Below, one piece after another: positions 34,803 through 46,530 of a DNA stretch of 64,000 bases. The number at the start of each line of letters is the position of its first letter. Position 1 is the stretch's first letter. This DNA comes from Ophiocordyceps camponoti-saundersi (nom. inval.). Lineage: Eukaryota > Ascomycota > Sordariomycetes > Hypocreales > Ophiocordycipitaceae. The stretch lies in the NCBI GenBank assembly GCA_003339415.1, contig PDHQ01000184.1:1-64000 (forward strand), in the 5' to 3' direction. The notes under the pieces are model-generated. The model saw only the letters and a program-made list of their open reading frames with translations, did not search any database and was not told the origin of the DNA. The translations under genes and the position numbers were made by a program.

Positions 34803-36664
34803 TAATATTATTACGCTAGTATACTTTATATAGTTTAGAACTATCCTATATATATTTTAAGAGGGGGAAAAACCGGAGAATTTTAAGGTAAAACCCTCCC
34901 CTTAAGTGTTACCTTAGCTTTAGGTTAGACTACGCCTATACCTAGCACTCTATACTTTTTATAAGTTAGGTAATAATTAGTAATTAAGGAAGCTAATATA
35001 TCCCCCGGAATAGAGCTCGCGGTAATAAGTATATACGTAGTCTAGGTTTAGTACGGAGTCCGTATAGCTTACTTATCTTCCTAGCTATTATTATCGCTAT
35101 AAACTAAGTCCTTATATTCGATTAGGGTAGCCTTAATAATCTAGTTAATTAAGGCCTAATTAATATAGCTAAGGAATATATAAAGGTTTTATTAGCTTAT
35201 AATAAACCTTATAATAGCTAGTTCCGAAAGGCGGCCTAATTATTATAGCGGAGCTGCGGATAAGTTCGGAGAGGGGGTTAGAGGCGGAGCTACTATATTC
35301 GCTTTTTAGTATTTCCGCCCCGGCTATTACTAGACTCCGGTTAGCGCTAGAGGGGGAGGAGGGGCGGTATATATAAAGTTCTAATTTATAAATCTCTAGG
35401 GTTAGGAAATATAAATATCTTTTACCTAATCTTACGCCGCTCTTATTTTAAGGTAAAGTTAACTTTACCTAAAGTAAGTCCCCTAATAAAAAAGGTAATA
35501 GTGCGGTTTTTTTCTATAAGCTATAAGATAAGCTAACTCGCCCTCTATATATAAAAAGGCGGAGTATTAGCTATATTATAGCTTTACTATATAGTATTTA
35601 GTAATATATTTAAGCTAATAATATTTAAAATATTATTAGGGTTAGATTTTTAATATATAAGGTTCCGCGTTAAAAATCTCTACTTATATTATTATACCTT
35701 TATTATAAATCTAGTTTATATTTATTACGCTATTAATAGTAATTATAAGGGAACTCTGCTAAATCTTTAAATAATATTTTTTTATATATAGTTATATTAC
35801 TAAAACCTTATTTAAAAACTTAATCTTTTTCTAAAAAGCTTCCTTACCGCCCTACTATAAGGCCCGCGCTAATACCCCTTTTATAATAAGAGTATAATCT
35901 CCGCTAGTTAAGCGTGCCTTTTCTCTAAAAATAGCGTAAAGTTACCTTAAATTAGATTAGAGCTTATAAATAATATCTTAGAAAACTACTATAATATTAC
36001 CGCTAAGTAGTTTCCTTATTATAAAAACTTAGCTTTACTTATAAAGTCCGCGGTTAATATTTATTATAGTTACTTTAAAGCCTTAGACTTAAAATAGTAT
36101 AATAATAAAGTTAAAATAAATTATAAGCTAATATTTATATTATTTAGGAACTTATTTCTTAATAATTTTCTCTAGCGTTTTAGCTATAACCGTAGCTTAT
36201 ATTAAAGGAGTTCCGCTCTCTTCGAAGCTATAGAAAAAAAAGGAAACCGTAGCTATAATAGCTAAGGAGATATTACTAATTAATAAAGTTAGAGTAAGGG
36301 GGGCGCCTCCCCGGACCCTCTTAGACTCCGCTACTTATTCGATAATTACCTATATAAAAATTAAAATATCCCCCGAAATAATCTTACTAATACTCGCCTT
36401 AGCTTCTAATAAGGTAAAAGGTACGGTAAACTTTTAAGTTTAAGTTTATTATAATTTAGAGTAAAGCTATATTCTAAGTAAAAAATTTTCGCGGTTACGA
36501 TTAACTTATATAATATCGCCCTCCCCCCCGGAGTTACTCTAAGCGCGGCTTAAGGCTATCGCTATAAGGTAACGGAAAGAGTAGAGTTTACTTATAATAT
36601 AAGAATAAGGGGTTTATATCCGCATCGCTATAAGCGTAAAGTTTATAGAATATATATAATAGTG
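34803..36664 (+). mobile_element. Family D full-length copy D8 (1.86 kb) inside A3
   Basis: Inserted in A3 with a duplication of up to 17 bp (CGTAAGTATTATTATAA at 34786-34802; CGCGAGTATTATTATAA at 36665-36681). The tail end (TAATATTATT) is on the left and the module lies in reverse at 34868-34896, with a 17-nt spacer in this copy. It is the least mutated D copy and keeps several CCCC and GGGG runs. Confidence 0.88.
35426..36257 (+). pseudogene. Family D ORF remnant, unidentified
   Basis: A plus-strand frame of about 275 codons with stops nearly all TAA/TAG (about 8 percent). Stretches include YFKVKLTLPKVSP, SFLTALLQGPRQ and NLALLIKSAVNI. After about 36250 the reading seems to move to another frame with KGNRSYNSQGDITN and a C-terminal YNIRIRGLYPHRYKRK-like basic region ending near 36650, which may reflect a frameshift or an intron. 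The minus strand is also open locally near 35220-35340, so the assignment is moderate. No known domain recognised. Confidence 0.4.
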
Positions 36665-37229
36665 CGCGAGTATTATTATAACGCGCGATAGCACGTATCT
36701 TTTTAATATACTAAATTATATTTTTCTATTATACTTATTAATATAAAACTTACTATAAACTTAATATACTTTTAATATTACTTATTATTTAAGCGTTACG
36801 ATTAAAGCTTAGCTAGTAAGCGACCTTAACTATAGCGCGAATAGCTTTAGCTATAGTAAGATCGTTAATTAGCTAGCACTTAGTGCGATTATTCGCGTAT
36901 TTAATATAGGCCGCGCTTAGATAATTTACCCCGGTTATTAGCAGATACGGATGTACGCTAAGGCTAAGTACTTATTTCTTTATACTTAATAAAGGTTCTT
37001 AAAGCTAATAAGCGTACTAATATACTCTATATAAGATACCGCTTAAAGAAAGTTAAGTTTAGCGGGTATTTTACTCCGGTATAGGTTAGCTACGAACTAG
37101 TTACGCGCGCTAAAGATTACTTATATAGTTAAAATTATTAAAAAAATAATAAAATAATAATAGCCCGCTTATACTAGTAAGAGTAACCCCCCCCTCTTTT
37201 ATATACTTTTAGGCCTTAAGTTACTAATT

Positions 37230-37271
37230 TATAAAAATTAACTTCCTAATTAGGAAAGCTTCCTAATTAGG
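37230..37271. repeat. Perfect double palindrome in A3
   Basis: Two exact copies of TTCCTAATTAGGAA separated by two or three bases, followed by AAGCTT. This is the best preserved form of the motif seen in A1, A2 and A4. A TATATAC string and a C-run (the reverse of the TATA-like box and G-run) lie on its left at about 37186-37212. Confidence 0.8.
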
Positions 37272-37554
37272 AAAGCTTAAAAAAGGGGTATATACTTAGG
37301 TATATACTATATATAAAGAAGGTATATAGCTATATACCTAAGAGTTAAGTAATATATACCTAAAGGCCGGGGAGGTATATATTAGTATATATAGGCAGTA
37401 CGTACCGCCGCTACTATTATCTTTCCTTATCTTATCTATCTTTCCTTATCTTTCCTTACGTTATATAGTATTACTATAACCGACGGTTACTTTCTTTATA
37501 CGCGTAAAGCGCCTAGCCTAGCCCCGAGCTAGACGCGGTCTTACTATATAGCGG

Positions 37555-37585
37555 GGGGTTTTACCTCTTTTAGGAGGGTTTTTCC
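37555..37585 (+). other. Shared tail module of A3
   Basis: GGGGTTTT (37555-37562), 16-nt spacer able to fold as CCTC-TTTTAG-GAGG, then TTTTTCC (37579-37585). The TAA tail begins about 55 nt later. Confidence 0.85.
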
Positions 37586-37937
37586 TACTCGACTTATTAC
37601 TAAGGTTTTAGCAGCTATTTCTATAGCCTCTAAGGTATTATAATAATAATAATAATAAAAAATAAATTTTATTTTTTTTAAAGTTTATATATAAAAAACT
37701 TACTAAGGTAATCTCTGCGTAAAATTTTTACCTTATATAAAGTATTTTTAATATAATATTTACTAAGCTTTAATAACGCTAATAAGCTTTTAAAAACTTA
37801 TTTAACTTACTTATTATTATTTTTTATATTATTTAAAAGTTAGTTAAAGCTATTTTTTATAAAATAATAAGTAAAAAGTTAAACTGCGCCCTTAAAGCTT
37901 TAACTTAAGCTAGTATAATTATAAACTCCGCCCTAAA

Positions 37938-38104
37938 TATTATACCGCCGCTAGCTACTATTATGCCCTTATATAAGTATATAGTAAGCTTTTCCTTTTA
38001 TAATTAAGGGGTTTTACCTTACTTTAGGGGATTTTTCCTACTTAATATATTATAAAAGCTTTAAATACTATAAAGGCTCTTAGCGTATAAATAAATAAAA
38101 GAAA
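37938..38104 (-). mobile_element. 167-bp family X tail fragment X5
   Basis: Contains only the last 167 bp of the X tail end, including the module (GGGGTTTT 38008-38015, 16 nt, TTTTTCC 38032-38038) and an ATAAATAAATAAAA tail. It is flanked by a 17-bp duplication, ATAAACTCCGCCCTAAA (37921-37937) and ATAAACTCCGCCTTAAA (38105-38121). It is the smallest copy in the window and retains the module and tail and almost nothing else. Confidence 0.88.
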
Positions 38105-41100
38105 ATAAACTCCGCCTTAAACTTTACCCCTTTTTATAGCGCCCCTTATACGCTTAATTCCGGCGAAAATAAAAAGGGAGGTATTTTTATTAATAAAGGA
38201 TATCTTAGTAATTAATAAAGTTTTAACGCTTACTTTTTAAAAAGTTATTCGGGAAGTTAATAAAGCTATAAGCTACCTTATAATAGTTACTATATATTAA
38301 CTTTTTAGTAAAGATTTTATTATTATATTTAACTTAAAATATAAAGATTTTACTTTAAAAAATAAATAAATAGCTTAAGCTTTTAAAGCGGAGGCTAAGT
38401 ATATATATTAAACTTATACTATTATTACTAAGGGTATTTAAACTTTAATAGCTAATAATAATTATAACGCGCTATTTAGTATTATTAAAAAGGTAAATAA
38501 AGTTATTATAATTTAAGTAAAAGTATTTTAGCTTTAATATATTATTAGTAAAGAAGCTTTATAAACTTATCTTATTATAAGCTTAAGTAATATAAAGGAT
38601 ATAAATAAGCTTTACTTAAATAAAGTAATTATAAATATAAAAATAATTTATTATAAATTTTATAAGGATTTTATACGCTTTAAGTAATATTATAAATATT
38701 TTTAATTTAAATATATTACTAAGTATTATTAGAAGCTTTTTTAATATAAATATTATATAATTATTTTATATAATAGTAAAGAAAAAAACTACTTTATATA
38801 AAAGGGAGAAAAACCTTATTATTATATCTTATATAAGAGTATATATTTTATATAGTTAAAAGACTACTTAAAGTTTTAAAAATAATAAAGCTATACTAAG
38901 TTTAGCTTTTCTAATAAGCCTCGCCTTTTATAATTATTATAGTTTACTTAACTTTTAGCTTTTACTTAGCGGTAATTTTATAAAAATAATAAAAGCTTTA
39001 TTATAATTTTTTTAAAAAAGCGAGTATATTATAAATCCTTAAAAATATATTTTAGCGCTTTTCTTATAATATACTATTTACTTAAGTCTTTTTAAAAAGC
39101 TCCGAACTTAGTAATACTTATAAAAGCTATAAGCTATATAATAAACTTTATAATTTATAATTAACTTTATAATAATTTTAAATAAAGTTTATATTAATAA
39201 ACTATATATAGTAAAAATAATTATAAATAATTATTTTTAATACTTAGTTTTTATAAAAATTATAACTTTATTATAAAATATATAAAAAATTAACTACTTT
39301 ATTTAGCTTACTAACTTTTTACGACTTTAGACGATCGGGGTCCCTATTTGTTCTTAACGCTATAATATTATAAGAATTTAGTGCTTTCTGCCTTTTAGAG
39401 TCCGACTTCGCTAAGGGAATAGCCCTAAACGCGGGGTCGCGGGGCGGCCCGCCTCCCGGTCCGCTATCGGTACCGATAATACTTAATAGCGGAACCTAAG
39501 AGCTTAACTAATCCTAATAATATCTATATATAAGTAAAAGTTAATATAATATAGCTACTAACTCTAATAACTTATTTATCGATACTTTTTAAACTTTAAT
39601 AAATCTTATCTTAAAATTTATATATAAAAAACTTACTAAGGTAATCTCCGCGTAAGATTTTCGCCCTATATAAGGTATTTTTAATATAGCGTTTACTAAG
39701 CTTTAATAGCGCTAATAAGCTTCCGAGGACTTATTTAGCTTACTTATTACTATCTCCCGCGCTATCTAAAAGTTAGTCGAAGCTACCTTTTATAAAATAA
39801 TAGGTAAGGGGTCGGACTCCGCCCTTAGAGTTCCGACCTAGGCTAAACTCCGCCCCCCCCGCGGCGCCCCTTATACGCCTAGTTCTAGCGAGAATAGAGA
39901 AGGAGGTACTTATATTAGTAAAAGATATCTCGGTAGTTAAGGGAATTCTAATACCTACTCCCTAAAAAGTTATTTAGAAAGTTAATAAAGCTATAAGTTA
40001 CTTTATAATAATTATTATATATTAACTTCCTAGCGGAGACCTTATAATTACTTTTAATTTAGAGTATAAGGACCTCGCTTTAAGGGATAAGTAAATAGCT
40101 TAAGCTTTCGGAGCGGAGGCTAAGCGTATATATTAGACTTATATTATTATTACTAAGGGTATTCGGACCTTAGTAGCTAACCGCGACCGCGACGCGCTAC
40201 TTAATAGTATTAAGAAGGTAAATAAAGTTAACGTAATCTAGGCGAAAGTATTCTAACTCTAATATACCTTTAGTAAAGATACCTTACGAACTTATTTTAT
40301 TATAAGCTTAAGTAATATAGAAAACGTAAATAAGCTTTACTTAAATAGAATAATTATAAATATAAAGATAATTTACTATAAACTTTATAAGAACTCCGCA
40401 CGCCTTAAGTAATATTATAGATATTTCTAATTTAAATATATTACTAAGTATTATTAGGAGCCTCTTTAATATAGATATTACGCGGCTATTTTATATAATA
40501 ATAGAGAAGAGAACTGCCTTATATAGAAAGGAGAGAGACCCCGCTATTATATTTTATATAAAGGTATATACTTTATATAGTCGAAAAACTACTCGGAGTC
40601 CTAGAAATAATAAAGCCGCGCTAAGTCTAGCTTCCCTAATAAACTTTACTTTTTCTAATTATTATAGTTTACTTAATTTCTAGCCTTTACTTAGCGGTAA
40701 CTTTATAAAGATAGCGAAAACTTCGTTACTATCTCTTTAAGAAAGCGAGCGTATTACGGATCTCCTAAAAATATACCTTAGCGCCTTTCTTATAGCACGC
40801 TACTTACTTAAATCTCCCTAAAAAGCTTTTAACTTAATAGTACTTATAGTAGCTATAAATTACGTAATAAACTCTATAACTTATAATTAGCTTTATAATA
40901 ATTCTAAGCGGAGTTTATATTTATAAACTTTACGCTATTAAAGTAATCGTAAATAATTATTTTTAATATTTAATCTTTATAAAGATTATAACCTTATTAT
41001 AAAATATATAAAAGATTAACTATTTTATTTAGCTTACCTTATTTAGTAAGGAAAGTTACGATATTATCGCTATATAAGAATTCTAGCCCGATATATATAA

Positions 41101-44100
41101 TCGCTTTTTACTTCTAAAACTCGCTTCTTACCGCCTTATTTAAAATAAAAGTAAAGCTCTCCTTTATATATATAAATAATATAAAATCTATAATTAAAAC
41201 CTTATAATAAGGCCTAACCTCGCTAGAGTATCTTTCTATAATAAACTTTAAGTATTTACGGTCTACTCCCCGCCGCTTAAAATATATATTAAACTTCTCC
41301 TACGCTTATTACCCCCTCCTTTCTCCTTATACTCCGCCTTTAATTCTACTCCGCTAGTTATCCTTAGCGATTTTAACGCTTATTATCCCTCCTAGGACTT
41401 TTACGATTATACCTCCCTTTACTCCGCGGAGCTTCTTTTCGCTTTTTACTAACTTTACTTTAAACTCCTTACCCCTCCCTATAAGATTACCTAAAAAGTA
41501 TATAAGCGGAGGATTAATATTATTAACTTAATTTAAAGCACGCCCGATTATTTCCTTATATATTTTAGCCTAGATTTTAATCTTTTTAGCTTTAATTATA
41601 TCTCTTAGTCCGCGTTTTTTATAACCTCTCCCTTTTTAAACTTTATACTAATACCGCGCTAAAAATATTTTAATTTTAATATCTTATAAGTAAAAGTAAA
41701 AAATTAACTTTTATTTTCTATTATTTAAGCGGAATTTATAGCGGATATTAAGAAGTTAGTAATATAGCTATATAAATAACTAAATATTATAGCTAGCTTA
41801 ATAGTTTTAAAATTACCTTAGTAATATAGTTTTTATTTATATTTATAGTAAACTTTAAAAGTTACTTTTATAATTTTAAATATAAAGTATATTAGGCGAT
41901 ATTAGTAAGCGTAGCTAAACTCCGATTATTAGTAAGTATATTAAGATACTATAATATAATAGAAATTATTTATTAGAAAAGCGAAGAGAGATAACTAAAG
42001 ATAATTTCTCGCCTTTATAAGCGGTAACCTTAATACTATATAATTTATAGCTTAGTAAATAAGACTCTATAGCTAGGCTTCTCCGAAGCTTATATATACT
42101 CCTCCTTTTTAATAAGATATAGACTCCGCTTTCTAATTATTTTTCTCTAAAAAGTTAAAGCTCCTAGCTTATAAGTTCTTTCCTTATCCCTTGGAGAATA
42201 CCCCGTACCTCCTTATTCCTAACCCCTTCCCCTTAATAAATATTCCCTTTTAAGTTACCGAAAATAAAGTCCGCTCCGCTTTTTTTAATATTATATTATA
42301 GAAATCCGCTAAGCTTAATAATATTCTTATTAGCTTCCTAAAAAGTTATAGTTAACTTTTTATAATAGTTTTAATAAAGCTTTTTTAAGGATATATTACT
42401 TATAAATATTTCCTTATTTAGTATTAAACCTTTAATATTACGGTTCTCCGGAAAGCGGGTAAAAGCTTAAAAGTTTATTAAACTCTAGGCGGCTATTATT
42501 TTATCTTTTTTCTTAATATTATAAGTAAAATCTTTAAGATTATAATTATAAAAAAAATATTTTATATAGCGGAGTTTACGGGAGTCTTATTATAAGGTTA
42601 AATAAGTAACTATCCTAATTAATTTACTAATAGCGCCTTACTCCTCCTAATAGAGTCTATCCGCACTATTTAAAGCTTTTAAAGCTCCGCTTCCCTCCTA
42701 ATATTAAATATAATAAGCGCTTTTAACTATATTTCGCACTCTAAGCTAATAGAAATCCTTAACTCCCTTAGCTTCCTTAAATAGATTATAGCTTTCCTTT
42801 ACTTTTACTTTTTTAACTATACCTCCCGCTTAAAAGTTAATAGTAAACTATTAAACTTTTTCCTTATCTTTACTAGAGTCTTTTAAAGCTTCCCGCTCTC
42901 TCCGGTATTATTTATCTTATATATTTTATTTTTTTATAAATACTTAGAATAAGCGACTAATATACTCGCTATTAGATTTATAAACGATATTAATATTTTT
43001 AATATTAAGCGTACCTCTACTTAAGTCCGCTATTAGCTTAAATAAGCTTAAGGTATTTACTAAGATTAAGTAGCGGAGTATAAAATAACCTTCTAGCTAC
43101 TTAAGAGTAAGCTTTTTTATTTTACGAAAGCTTACTTTACTAATATAACTCCGCTAGTTTTTAATAAGATTATTATTTAATTTATATAAAAGGTATATAT
43201 ACTTAGGGTTTAGATTTACTATAAGCTTTAATAAAAACCTTACCTTTGCTATTTTATAAAAAAGCTTAATTACTAATAGCTAGCCTTAACTAAACTTATA
43301 TTATTTACTTAGGGCTTTTTACTTTTCTAAGTAAAGGAAATTTATATTAAAGTTATTAGGTCTATTATCGCTTTTAGCGCTATAATTTACTCTACTCTAA
43401 CCCCGCTAGGCGGTAAACTTAAAAGCTTTATCTTTCGATAGCTAGCTATAACTTAGTTTAAATACTTCTATATTATTTTCGGGGCGTACTAAGCTACCCC
43501 TTCTTACTATATCGAGTCTAAGTTTTTCGTCCTTTTTATTAATATTTACCTATTTTACCGCGCTGCCCGCGGCTACTAACTCCTTTATACTAAAAAACCC
43601 GTAGCTTATATCCGCTCTACTTTAGAGAGAATCTCTATATACCTTCGCTAATAATATAAAAGTTAGCCTTACTTTACTTACGTCCCTCTTAAATCCCTCC
43701 GATCCTCTTTTATTACTTAGGTACGGACTTTAGATATCTCCTCCTAGTTCCTTAAAACTCTAAAAGCTTACTTTTACGAAAAGTAGTAGCTTCGCTAGAA
43801 CTTTAAAAAGGGAAAGCTCCGAAAATATAGCTAGTCCTCCGGATACCTTATTAATAAACCGCCCTAATTAAAACTTAGTAACGCCTTATAAATTTATTAA
43901 GGTTTTCCGAAATTCCTTAGTAATACCCTAACTTAGCTCCGTAATAATAAAATTAGCCTTAATAAGTTTCTTTATACTTATAATATTCTTATAGTTTTAA
44001 CCCCTTATTACCCTTATAATAGCGAGGAAGATAAGATAGTAGCTTACTTTACTTTATAATATAAGCTTACTGCTTATAAAAGAACGCTTTTACTTATATT

Positions 44101-44379
44101 TCCTATAAGTCTAATCCGAGACTATAAGGATTTTAATAAAGTTTTTAGTTATAAGGCTATTATAAGCCCTCTTACTTTATAATTTATCCGCTTATAACGC
44201 CTCCGCTAATTTAACCTTTTTTTATTATTTTATAATACTTAAGTATATTAAAATACTTAAGCGTAAGGTTTAAGCGTAAGGGATAATTTTTAGTATTTTT
44301 ACTATATAATTATTATTATCTATCTACCCCGTACCTTACTCTTACCTCCGCCCCCTATTTTACTTAGCTTTACTTAGCT

Positions 44380-45207
44380 TACTTAGCCCTTTTACCCCTT
44401 TTCCTACCTTACTTTTTACCTTATCTTTTACGCCTAATAATACCTCTAACGCCCGTAAGCTTATTCTTTAAGTTACTATTATCGCTCTCCGCTACGCGCT
44501 TTAATATTACTAACGCGGACTTTATAAGAGAAAGCTTTAATACTTAAATAAGGTCCGGCTTAGGCTCCGGCTTCGTTACTCCCTTACCTTTCTCCTCTAT
44601 ACCTCTTATTACCTCCGCTCCGCTTACCTCCTCCTCCGCTTTACCCGCCCCCTTAACTCTATCCGCCCCTTTTTTATTATTTTTAACTATTACCTAATTT
44701 AACTTACTTTTTAATATTAATACGATAATAATTAATATCTAAGCTACTACCTTATTCTCCTCCGCCTCCGACTCCTTTTTCGGTACTAGCTCTTACTCCG
44801 CTTTTAGGCGATTTAAGTTAAGAGTACGCTAAAGCTTAAAAATATTCTCCGGAATATATCTAAATTAGTTAATTTTAATATAATCCGCTACCGCCTAATT
44901 AAGGTTATTTTAAACTTAATTAATATTATATATTATATTATATATAAAAAATTAGAGGTTTTATATTTTTACTTATATTTTTAATTAAAATTTTTATAAA
45001 AACTTTATAATATAGTCTTTCTAAGTAGTAATAATAATAATAGTAATAGTAATTATTATTATAAGTACCGCCTCCCCTATTTCCGCTATAATTTCTATTA
45101 TTATCGCTATAATTATTATTAACTAAGCTAGCGCCTCCGCTACCGCGCCCTCCGCTACTACCTTCGCTTCCTCCTCCGCGTCCGCTATTACCGCTTACTT
45201 CGCTTAT
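44380..45207 (-). pseudogene. Family X Gag-like ORF remnant in X2
   Basis: Minus strand. From 45207 to about 44990 one frame reads a Gly/Ser/Asn-rich stretch (SGRGGGSEGSSGGRGSGG, then NNNYSDNNRNYSGN). From 44885 to 44380 another frame reads a Glu/Lys-rich stretch (LVPKKESEAEENKVVAQ, KGAGKAEEEVSGAEV, VTKPEPKPDLI) and a very basic end (RRKRQGKKQGRKRGKRAK). A frame change near the (TAA) tract at 45030 separates them. It corresponds to 1500-2540 in X4. Charge pattern and position fit a Gag/ORF1-type nucleic-acid-binding protein; no named domain. Confidence 0.55.
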
Positions 45208-46129
45208 AGTCTAACTATTATATTTATTACCGCCGCTATTATTATTATCGCTCCGCCCCCCTCTCCGCCTCCCGCTCCGCTTATACTTAGTATTCTAAAG
45301 TAAACTAATATTAATATATAAGACTCCTAGGGAGAAGTATTAATAATTATTATAGTAAGAGTAATATTAAAAGCGGCCGCTAGAGTAGCTAACTTTACTA
45401 AGGCGCTTACTTATATTATTATTATTATTATATTAAGTTAGAGCTTTAACGCTTTATTCCGCTTTTACGTATTATATAAGTTAACTTAAATTCTCTCTTA
45501 TTACTTATTATTAGCCGTATCCGAAACTTTACTTTACTCCGCTCCGCTTTGCTCTATATTTACTAATAAGCTACTTAGCTATCCTCCTCTGCTAATATAT
45601 TATACTACTTTTATTATAGCGGTACGTAACTTCTCCGAATATATTTATAACTTAGTTAATACTTTAAGCTTTAACTTTAGCTTAACCTCTAATATTACTT
45701 ACCTCTCGATATTTATACCGGGCCTTAGTATAATTATAATAATTAGCTAATTATAAGCTTATACGCTTTATTAGCTTTATATATAGCTAGTATTATATAA
45801 TATTACTTACTTTATTATTTTTAATATAGGACCCCGCGGTTAGCTAATTAGGCTATATATATAATATAAAAAAGGTTATAAAGCTTACTACGGATAATCT
45901 TAAGTATATTCGTTACTATTACTTTATTAGTATAGCTACGTAACTTTTTTACCTTTCCTTTATTATAAAAGTTAAAAGGAAAGGTTAAGGGAGGGGGTTA
46001 GAAATATACCTTTTTCTAAAAATAATAAAAAGAAGAAAAAGAGGAAAAGAAAAAGGAGGTAAAAAAGAAAAAGATATAGCCCCCCCCCCCTTTAATTACT
46101 AATATATAATAAAGCGGCTACCCCGCTAT

Positions 46130-46280
46130 TTTACCTTACCCCCTCTTAGACTTTCCTTCCTCCGCCCCGCCCCGCACCGCCTTACCTTATACCGCCCCGT
46201 ACCGCCCCGTACCGCCCCGTGCTACGCTACTATACTATACCGCCCCGCTTTTTCCGCCCCGTACTTTACGGACTTTCCTT
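46130..46280. repeat. C-rich leader with tandem CCGCCCCGTA
   Basis: Three to four tandem CCGCCCCGTA-type decamers amid GCCCCGCC strings, between the tail module and the Gag-like frame of X2. X4 has the mutated counterpart at 490-660. Confidence 0.7.
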
Positions 46281-46419
46281 TCTCCGCCCTCCCCTCCTTA
46301 CCTTATTTTCTTATATTATTTAAGATTACCCCCGGGTAATAAGCTTATTATACTATACCGCCGCTAACTACCGCTATATTTTTATATAAGCGTATAGTAT
46401 ACCTTTCCTTTATAGTTAA

Positions 46420-46450
46420 GGGGTTTTGCCCTATTTTAGGGGATTTTTCT
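46420..46450 (+). other. Shared tail module of X2
   Basis: GGGGTTTT (46420-46427), a 16-nt spacer with CCCT/AGGG arms around a T-rich loop, then TTTTTCT (46444-46450). The TAA tail starts about 55 nt further on. Confidence 0.85.
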
Positions 46451-46530
46451 TACTTAATATATTATAGAAGCTTTAGATATTATAAAGGCCCTTAGTATAT
46501 AAATAATAATAATAATAATATTTAGCTTAC

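Larger units (their letters stand above)
34177..37660 (-). mobile_element. Truncated family A copy A3, split by D8
   Basis: Segments 34177-34802 and 36665-37660 match the TTA-end 1.6 kb of family A in reverse. The tail (TAATAATAATAAAA) is on the right, and the module is on the plus strand at 37555-37585. The 13-bp duplication AATAAATTTTATT flanks it (34164-34176 and 37661-37673), inside X1 sequence that is continuous in X2. The part of family A distal to the first ORF is missing. It is much less mutated than A1 or A2, so it gives the best view of the first ORF. Confidence 0.9.
39312..46518 (-). mobile_element. Family X full-length copy X2 (7.2 kb) inside X1
   Basis: Flanked by the 12-bp duplication TATTTAGCTTAC (39300-39311 and 46519-46530), a site that is intact inside X2 itself near 41030. 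The left end carries ACGATCGGGGTCC; the right end carries the module (46420-46450) and a TAATAATAA tail. The leader at 46130-46280 is C-rich with tandem CCGCCCCGTA units. It is less mutated than X1, X3 and X4. ORFs read on the minus strand, from the tail side inward. Confidence 0.9.

Noticed and set aside
35220..35340. A minus-strand protein in D8
   Set aside because: Locally open on both strands because the patch keeps C and G; the longer low-stop frame downstream is on the plus strand, so the minus frame was not annotated.
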